Shown in pieces: positions 1-8,794 of a stretch of DNA of 8,794 nt. The DNA is from Comamonadaceae bacterium. GTDB lineage: Bacteria; Pseudomonadota; Gammaproteobacteria; Burkholderiales; Burkholderiaceae_C. The stretch spans positions 1-8,794 of the forward strand of contig JAJTBK010000446.1 of NCBI GenBank assembly GCA_021286965.1, given 5' to 3'. A model generated the notes under the pieces. That model saw only the letters and a list, made by a program, of their open reading frames with translations, was not told the origin of the DNA and did no database searches. Positions within the stretch are counted from its first letter, which is position 1, and each line of letters begins with the position of its first letter. Position numbers and translations under genes: made by a program.

Positions 1-99
1 GCCGGCAAGCAGATTGCCGCGCCCAAGAGCTACGGCAAAGGCCAGCGCTACAAGGCCATCGAACCGGCCCCAGGCCGCTACGTGAAGCAAAAAGCCTGA
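1..99 (+). CDS. phaC: Class I poly(3-hydroxyalkanoate) synthase, C-terminal end (partial)
   Basis: Only the last 32 codons and the TGA stop are in the window; the reading frame is open from base 1. The end of the protein, with AIEPAPGRYVK followed by a short basic tail, matches the C-terminus of class I PHA synthases such as Cupriavidus necator PhaC as I remember it. The enzyme polymerises (R)-3-hydroxybutyryl-CoA into polyhydroxybutyrate at the granule surface. The catalytic Cys, Asp and His are upstream and cannot be checked here. The identity is strongly backed by context: phaA and phaB follow on the same strand, giving the usual phaCAB order. The 80-nt spacer to phaA shows no terminator-like hairpin with a T tract, so read-through into phaA is likely. 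Confidence 0.9.
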   Translation, partial: AGKQIAAPKSYGKGQRYKAIEPAPGRYVKQKA

Positions 100-179
100 A
101 TTTCTCCTGTCAGAATGGTGGGGCTGTCGCCAGGCCCGGCCCCCGCCTCGGACCATTTCCGTACCCCAGAAGGATAGCC

Positions 180-1358
180 ATGGAAGACATCGTCATCGTT
201 TCCGCCGCCCGCACCGCCGTCGGCAAGTTTGGCGGCACGCTCGCCAAGACCCCCGCCGTGGAACTCGGCGCCATCGCCATCAAGGAGGCCCTGGCGCGCG
301 CCCGCGTCAGCCTCGACCAGGTCGGTGAAGTCATCATGGGCCAGGTGCTGGCCACCGGCTGCGGCCAGAACCCGGCGCGCCAGGCGCTGATGAAGGCCGG
401 TATTGCCAAGGAAACCCCGGCCCTGACCATCAACGCCGTCTGCGGCTCCGGCCTCAAGGCCGTGATGCTCGCCGCCCAGGCCGTGGCCACGGGCGACAGC
501 GAGATCGTCGTTGCCGGCGGCCAGGAAAACATGAGTCTGGCGCCGCACTTCCTCGCCGGCTCGCGCGATGGCCAGCGCATGGGCGACTGGAAGCTGCAAG
601 ACACCATGATCATCGACGGCCTGTGGGACGTGTACCACCAGTACCACATGGGCATCACTGCCGAGAACGTGGCGCGCGAGTATGGCATCACGCGCGAAAT
701 GCAGGATGCCCTGGCCCTGGCCAGCCAGCAAAAAGCCGCCGCCGCGCAGGATGCTGGCCGCTTTGCCGCCGAAATCGTGCCCGTGACCCTGGCACAGAAG
801 AAGGGCGACCCCATCGTCTTCGCCGCCGACGAGTACCTCAACCGCAAGAGCAACGCCGAGGCCCTGGCCGGCCTGCGCCCCGCCTTTGACAAGGCCGGCA
901 GCGTGACGGCAGGCAACGCCAGCGGTATCAACGACGGCGCTGCCGCCGTGGTCGTGATGAGCGCCAAGAAGGCCGCCGCCCTGGGCCTCACGCCCCTGGC
1001 GCGCATTGCGGCCTACGCCACCAGCGGCCTCGATCCGGCCACCATGGGCATGGGCCCGGTGCCGGCTTCGCGCAAGGCGCTGGCACGCGCGGGCTGGAGT
1101 GCTGCCGACGTTGATCTGTTCGAGCTCAACGAAGCCTTTGCCGCCCAGGCCTGCGCCGTCAACAAGGTGCTGGAGATCGACCCGGCGCGCGTCAACGTCA
1201 ACGGCGGCGCAATTGCCATTGGCCATCCCATTGGCGCCTCCGGCTGCCGCGTGCTCGTCACGCTGCTGCACGAGATGCAGCGCAGCGGCGCCAAGAAGGG
1301 CCTGGCCGCGCTGTGCATCGGTGGCGGCATGGGCGTGTCGCTGGCGCTCGAGCGTTAA
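180..1358 (+). CDS. phaA: Acetyl-CoA acetyltransferase (beta-ketothiolase) PhaA
   Basis: This cytoplasmic thiolase condenses two acetyl-CoA to acetoacetyl-CoA, the first step of polyhydroxybutyrate synthesis. The 392 residues equal the usual length (about 392-393). The N-terminal thiolase half carries the nucleophile Cys88 in NAVCGSGLKAV. The C-terminal half carries the NEAFAAQ motif (residues 317-323), the GHP motif with His349 and the CIGGGMG motif with Cys379, which completes the catalytic Cys-His-Cys set. The YHMGITAENVA stretch (155-165) is typical of the biosynthetic thiolase CoA-binding loop region. The ATG at 180 is preceded by GAAGGA at 169-174 with a 5-nt spacer. phaB follows after 69 nt, which supports a biosynthetic rather than degradative role. 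Long open frames on the opposite strand here are GC-driven shadows. Confidence 0.96.
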   Translation: MEDIVIVSAARTAVGKFGGTLAKTPAVELGAIAIKEALARARVSLDQVGEVIMGQVLATGCGQNPARQALMKAGIAKETPALTINAVCGSGLKAVMLAAQAVATGDSEIVVAGGQENMSLAPHFLAGSRDGQRMGDWKLQDTMIIDGLWDVYHQYHMGITAENVAREYGITREMQDALALASQQKAAAAQDAGRFAAEIVPVTLAQKKGDPIVFAADEYLNRKSNAEALAGLRPAFDKAGSVTAGNASGINDGAAAVVVMSAKKAAALGLTPLARIAAYATSGLDPATMGMGPVPASRKALARAGWSAADVDLFELNEAFAAQACAVNKVLEIDPARVNVNGGAIAIGHPIGASGCRVLVTLLHEMQRSGAKKGLAALCIGGGMGVSLALER

Positions 1359-1427
1359 ACCAATCAACACACCCGGCCCTTGATGGAAATGTCAGGGGCT
1401 GGTTTACCACCGAAGAGGAGCACAAGA

Positions 1428-2165
1428 ATGGGTCAGAAAGTAGCGTACGTGACGGGCGGTATGGGCGGTATTGGTACCGCCATCTGCCAGCGCCTGCACA
1501 AGGAAGGTTTCAAGGTCATCGCCGGCTGTGGCCCGACGCGGGACTACCAGAAGTGGCTCGACGAGCAAAAGGAGCTGGGGTACACCTTCCACGCTTCGGT
1601 TGGCAACGTCGGCGACTGGGAGTCCACCGTCGAAGCCTTTGCCAAGACCAAGGCCGAGCATGGCAGCATCGACGTGCTGGTGAACAACGCCGGTATCACG
1701 CGTGACCGCATGTTCCTGAAAATGTCGCCCGACGACTGGAAGCAGGTCATCGACACCAACCTCAACTCCATGTTCAACGTCACCAAGCAGGTGGTGGCCG
1801 ACATGGTGGAAAAAGGTTTTGGCCGCATCATCAACATCAGCAGCGTGAACGGCGAAAAAGGCCAGGCCGGCCAGACCAACTACTCTGCCGCCAAGGCCGG
1901 GATGCACGGCTTCACCATGGCCCTGGCGCAAGAGCTGGCCACCAAGGGCGTGACGGTGAACACCGTGGCTCCGGGCTACATCGGCACCGACATGGTCAAG
2001 GCCATCCGCCCCGATGTGCTGGAAAAAATCGTTGCCACCGTGCCCGTCAAGCGTCTGGGCGAGCCGAGTGAAATTGCCTCCATCATCGCCTGGCTGGCGA
2101 GCGAGGAGGGCGGCTACGCCACTGGCGCCGAGTTCTCGGTCAACGGCGGCCTGCACATGAATTGA
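1428..2165 (+). CDS. phaB: NADPH-dependent acetoacetyl-CoA reductase PhaB
   Basis: This short-chain dehydrogenase reduces acetoacetyl-CoA to (R)-3-hydroxybutyryl-CoA, the monomer used by PhaC. It is 245 residues long, close to C. necator PhaB (246). The Rossmann nucleotide-binding motif TGGMGGIG is at residues 9-16 and NNAG at 86-89. The catalytic set is Asn112, Ser139 (in NISSVNGEKGQAGQ), Tyr152 and Lys156 (YSAAK). The substrate-side PGYIGTDMV segment follows at 182-190. I chose ATG 1428 because GAGGAG at 1415-1420 lies 7 nt upstream and the protein begins at the family's normal MGQKVAYVTGG. An in-frame TTG at 1380 would add 16 unrelated residues and is unlikely. FabG is a related alternative, but the operon and the QAGQTNYSAAK context favour PhaB. 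It is the last gene of the unit, ending 11 nt before the terminator stem. Confidence 0.96.
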   Translation: MGQKVAYVTGGMGGIGTAICQRLHKEGFKVIAGCGPTRDYQKWLDEQKELGYTFHASVGNVGDWESTVEAFAKTKAEHGSIDVLVNNAGITRDRMFLKMSPDDWKQVIDTNLNSMFNVTKQVVADMVEKGFGRIINISSVNGEKGQAGQTNYSAAKAGMHGFTMALAQELATKGVTVNTVAPGYIGTDMVKAIRPDVLEKIVATVPVKRLGEPSEIASIIAWLASEEGGYATGAEFSVNGGLHMN

Positions 2166-2176
2166 GCGCCATGCGC

Positions 2177-2213
2177 CCACAAAAAAACCCGCTGCGTGCG
2201 GGTTTTTTTGTGG
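2177..2213. terminator. Bidirectional Rho-independent terminator between converging units
   Basis: A perfect 16-bp inverted repeat occupies 2177-2192 and 2198-2213 with a 5-nt loop TGCGT. The central part of the stem is CCCGC/GCGGG, flanked outward by seven A on the left arm and seven T on the right arm. Each strand therefore shows a GC hairpin followed by a T7 run, the hallmark of an intrinsic terminator usable from both sides. It lies 11 nt after the phaB stop and downstream of the minus-strand genes, so it can end both transcripts. Confidence 0.92.
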
Positions 2214-2246
2214 CTGGTGGAACAGGCCGCCGTTGGCCGTGCCCGG

Positions 2247-2321
2247 TCAGATGCGGGCGGGGGCGCGCTTGCGGTCACGTTCGTCTTCAGGCCAGGCAGT
2301 CAGGATAGCGGTGGTGTTCAT
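2247..2321 (-). CDS. Possible 24-residue small protein of unknown function
   Basis: A 25-codon frame (ATG at 2321-2319, TGA at 2249-2247) encodes a peptide that starts MNTTAILTAWPEDERD and ends in a basic KRAPARI tail. I do not recognise it. It has no signal peptide or membrane segment; it is mixed-charge and hydrophilic apart from AILTAW. The main support is a very good Shine-Dalgarno, TAAGGAG, 8 nt upstream. Several other minus-strand genes here have no visible ribosome binding site. It lies 117 nt beyond the ABC-F stop, ahead of the shared terminator, so it may be the last cistron of that unit or have its own promoter. It could also be the surviving 5' end of a larger lost gene. Confidence 0.45.
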   Translation of the reverse strand: MNTTAILTAWPEDERDRKRAPARI

Positions 2322-2329
2322 GGCAAAAA

Positions 2330-2336
2330 CTCCTTA
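2330..2336 (-). promoter_or_regulatory. Strong ribosome binding site of the small ORF
   Basis: On the minus strand the sequence reads TAAGGAG, a near-complete anti-16S match, with 8 nt before the ATG at 2321. It is the main reason to take the 24-codon frame seriously, because a Shine-Dalgarno this good at optimal spacing is uncommon by chance in GC-rich DNA. Confidence 0.6.
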
Positions 2337-2377
2337 GAGATGAGTGAACAACGCTCCTGGTAAACGCTGGGTTGACA

Positions 2378-2411
2378 GTTTTTTTGAAAATTTTTTACGC
2401 TCTCAAAAATA
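2378..2411. other. AT-rich tract between ABC-F gene and small ORF
   Basis: This 34-nt stretch is almost all A and T (T7, A4, T6, then A5 with few G or C) in an otherwise GC-rich window. It lies between the ABC-F stop and the small ORF and abuts repeat copy A. A perfect TTGACA sits just left on the + strand at 2372-2377. With an 18-nt spacer the -10 would be TACGCT at 2396-2401, which is poor. On the minus strand TTGAGA occurs in the tract, but no good -10 follows at 17 nt. It may hold a promoter or UP-like element, but I cannot assign one. Confidence 0.3.
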
Positions 2412-2438
2412 TAGCTGCTCGGGCTTGTCTGTATTGCC

Positions 2439-2452
<14 letters not shown>
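2405..2452 (+). repeat. Dispersed ~48-bp repeat, copy A (overlaps end of ABC-F gene)
   Basis: The copy reads AAAAATATAGCTGCTCGGGC at its left end and ACAGCCCGTTTT at its right end. CGGGCT and AGCCCG can pair across the middle to form a small hairpin. It matches copies B and C in this window in order and orientation. I recall similar sequences as frequent short repeats in Comamonadaceae genomes; that is memory, not a search. Its right end overlaps the last codons of the ABC-F gene, and the CTGTAA inside it (minus strand) is that gene's final Leu codon and stop. Confidence 0.7.
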
Positions 2453-7653
<5,201 letters not shown>

Positions 7654-7661
7654 TGGACAGT

Positions 7662-7668
7662 CTCCTTT
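7662..7668 (-). promoter_or_regulatory. Ribosome binding site of pilU
   Basis: The minus strand reads AAAGGAG with 8 nt before ATG 7653. It selects this start over the downstream in-frame ATGs at codons 5 and 8. It is the clearest Shine-Dalgarno among the complete minus-strand genes, suggesting pilU is initiated independently of dapD. Confidence 0.75.
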
Positions 7669-7692
7669 CGTGGCGCGCGTTCGGTGGCCTTG

Positions 7693-8526
7693 TTAGTCGC
7701 GCAGCAGGTCGTTCAGGCTGGTCTTGGAACGCGTTTGCGCGTCCACGGTCTTGACGATGACGGCAGCGTAGGTGCTGTAGTCCTGGCCGGCCTTGGTCTT
7801 CTTGGGCAGGTTGCCGCTGATGACGACCGAGCCCGCCGGCACGCGGCCGTAGCTGATCTCGCCCGTGTCGCGGTTGAAGATCGGCGTGCTCTGGCCGATG
7901 TACACGCCCATGCCGAGCACGGAGTTTTCTTCCACGATCACGCCCTCGACGACTTCGGAGCGCGCGCCGATGAAGCAGTTGTCCTCGATGATGGTCGGGT
8001 TCGCCTGCAGGGGTTCGAGCACCCCGCCCAGGCCGACGCCGCCCGAGAGGTGCACGTTCTTGCCCACCTGCGCGCAGGAGCCGACGGTGGCCCAGGTATC
8101 GACCATGGTGCCTTCATCGACGTAGGCGCCGATGTTGACGTAGCTGGGCATGAGGATGGCGCCACGGGCGACGAAGCTGCCCCGGCGCGCCACGGCCGGT
8201 GGCACCACGCGTACGCCGGTGGCGGCCATCTCTTGTGCCGACAGGCCGGCGAACTTGGTCGGCACCTTGTCGTAAAAGCCCAGCTCGCCCGCTTGCATCA
8301 GGGCGTTATCGTTCAGGCGGAACGACAGCAGCACGGCTTTTTTCAGCCACTGGTGCACCGTCCATTGGCCCACGCCGGTGCGCGTGGCCACGCGCAGGCG
8401 GCCGTCGTTGAGTTCGGCCAGCACATGCTCGACGGCGTCGCGCACTTCTTGCGGTGCGCTTTGGGGCGACAGGCTGGTGCGCTGTTCCCAGGCGCTGTCG
8501 ATGATGTGTTGCAGTTGTTCGCTCAT
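7693..8526 (-). CDS. dapD: Tetrahydrodipicolinate N-succinyltransferase DapD
   Basis: This enzyme transfers succinyl from succinyl-CoA to 2,3,4,5-tetrahydrodipicolinate, opening the succinylase branch of diaminopimelate synthesis. It is 277 residues long, against about 274 in E. coli. A helical N-terminal domain (1-100) precedes a left-handed beta-helix of hexapeptide repeats (about 118-235), typical of trimeric acyltransferases. Family blocks are [20 protein letters not shown] (126-145), [18 protein letters not shown] (158-175) and [18 protein letters not shown] (179-196). The [15 protein letters not shown] segment (229-243) closes the CoA-binding side. The ATG at 8526 gives the family's usual start; no strong Shine-Dalgarno is visible. 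The dapC stop is 12 nt upstream, consistent with one operon. DapC acts on the DapD product and DapE, two genes downstream, on the DapC product. Confidence 0.97.
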   Translation of the reverse strand: MSEQLQHIIDSAWEQRTSLSPQSAPQEVRDAVEHVLAELNDGRLRVATRTGVGQWTVHQWLKKAVLLSFRLNDNALMQAGELGFYDKVPTKFAGLSAQEMAATGVRVVPPAVARRGSFVARGAILMPSYVNIGAYVDEGTMVDTWATVGSCAQVGKNVHLSGGVGLGGVLEPLQANPTIIEDNCFIGARSEVVEGVIVEENSVLGMGVYIGQSTPIFNRDTGEISYGRVPAGSVVISGNLPKKTKAGQDYSTYAAVIVKTVDAQTRSKTSLNDLLRD

Positions 8527-8538
8527 GGCAGGGGGTCT

Positions 8539-8794
8539 CTAGTTGCGGTGGGATTGGATGAATTGGGCGATGCGCGTGGCCGCTTCGGTGCACTCGTCGG
8601 TCTCGGCCACCAGGGCCATGCGCACGCGCTGCGCGCCGGGGTTGGCGCCAGCGGCCTCGCGGGCCAGGTAGCTGCCCGGTAGCACCGTCACATTGTATTG
8701 AGCGTACAGGGCACGGGCGAACTCGGCGTCGCTCAGGCCCAGCTGCGCCGGCACCTGGGCCCAGAGGTAAAAACCGGCATCGGGCAGTTGCACG
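8539..8794 (-). CDS. dapC: N-succinyldiaminopimelate aminotransferase, C-terminal part (partial)
   Basis: The last 84 codons and the TAG stop of a fold-type I PLP aminotransferase are present; the gene runs off the right edge and the first visible codon is GTG, an internal Val. LPDAGFYLWAQVP and VLPGSYLAREAAGANPGAQR resemble the C-terminal domain of DapC-type transaminases. The Arg in RVRMALVA is at the position that binds the substrate carboxylate in class I aminotransferases. The PLP lysine is outside the window. The enzyme uses glutamate to aminate N-succinyl-2-amino-6-ketopimelate, the product of DapD encoded 12 nt downstream, which fixes the assignment among otherwise similar aminotransferases. 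Confidence 0.88.
   Translation of the reverse strand, partial: VQLPDAGFYLWAQVPAQLGLSDAEFARALYAQYNVTVLPGSYLAREAAGANPGAQRVRMALVAETDECTEAATRIAQFIQSHRN

Noticed and set aside
117..165. GGGGC...GCCCC pairing in the phaC-phaA spacer as a terminator
   Set aside because: Weak pairing, no T tract after it, and the genes form a known operon.
78..1370. 430-codon open frame on the minus strand across phaA
   Set aside because: It is the antisense shadow of phaA in GC-rich DNA: rich in Gly, Ala, His and Arg, no domain, and phaA has full catalytic motifs.
1380..1427. Upstream in-frame TTG start that would extend PhaB by 16 residues
   Set aside because: ATG 1428 has GAGGAG at 7 nt and gives the normal PhaB N-terminus; the extension resembles no PhaB.
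7684..8682. 332-codon open frame on the + strand across dapD
   Set aside because: Antisense shadow; dapD on the minus strand is unmistakable.

Overview
The window is GC-rich chromosomal DNA from a betaproteobacterium. The protein sequences, and a short dispersed repeat I associate from memory with this group, point to Burkholderiales, most likely Comamonadaceae (Acidovorax, Alicycliphilus or Comamonas relatives). The genes are ordinary core metabolism and housekeeping. I see no phage, transposase, CRISPR, tRNA or rRNA, and no novel multi-gene system.

Left side, + strand (1-2213): the 3' end of phaC, then complete phaA and phaB. This is the classic class I polyhydroxybutyrate operon. PhaA joins two acetyl-CoA, PhaB reduces acetoacetyl-CoA with NADPH, and PhaC polymerises the product. 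The operon ends at a perfect 16-bp inverted repeat (2177-2213) with A and T tracts on either side. It can act as a terminator in both directions and separates the two converging transcription units.

Right side, - strand (read from 8794 down to about 2214): dapC (3' part), dapD, a pilU-type ATPase, dapE, prmB, a YheS-type ABC-F ATPase, and a possible 24-codon small ORF with a strong ribosome binding site. Spacing is tight: 12 nt dapC-dapD, 39 nt dapD-pilU, 8 nt pilU-dapE, a 4-nt ATGA overlap dapE-prmB, and 0 nt prmB-ABC-F. This suggests one operon. DapD, DapC and DapE are consecutive steps of the succinylase route to diaminopimelate (lysine and peptidoglycan). PrmB methylates ribosomal protein L3, and the ABC-F protein probably acts on the ribosome. 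PilU belongs to type IV pilus retraction and is the functional outsider.

The most interesting signal is a family of about 48-bp imperfect-palindromic repeats (core TAGCTGCTCGCGCTTG...ACAG.CCGTTTT) found in three places, with a fourth weaker partial match, all in the same orientation. One copy supplies the last codons and stop codon of the ABC-F gene. One is read in frame within prmB, and one forms an extra loop in dapE just before the first metal ligand. Codon use inside these patches differs from the surrounding gene, which fits insertion of an intergenic-type repeat into coding sequence.

No stretch longer than 300 bases lacks a gene. The largest gap is 2166-2438, which holds the terminator, the small ORF, an AT-rich tract and one repeat.
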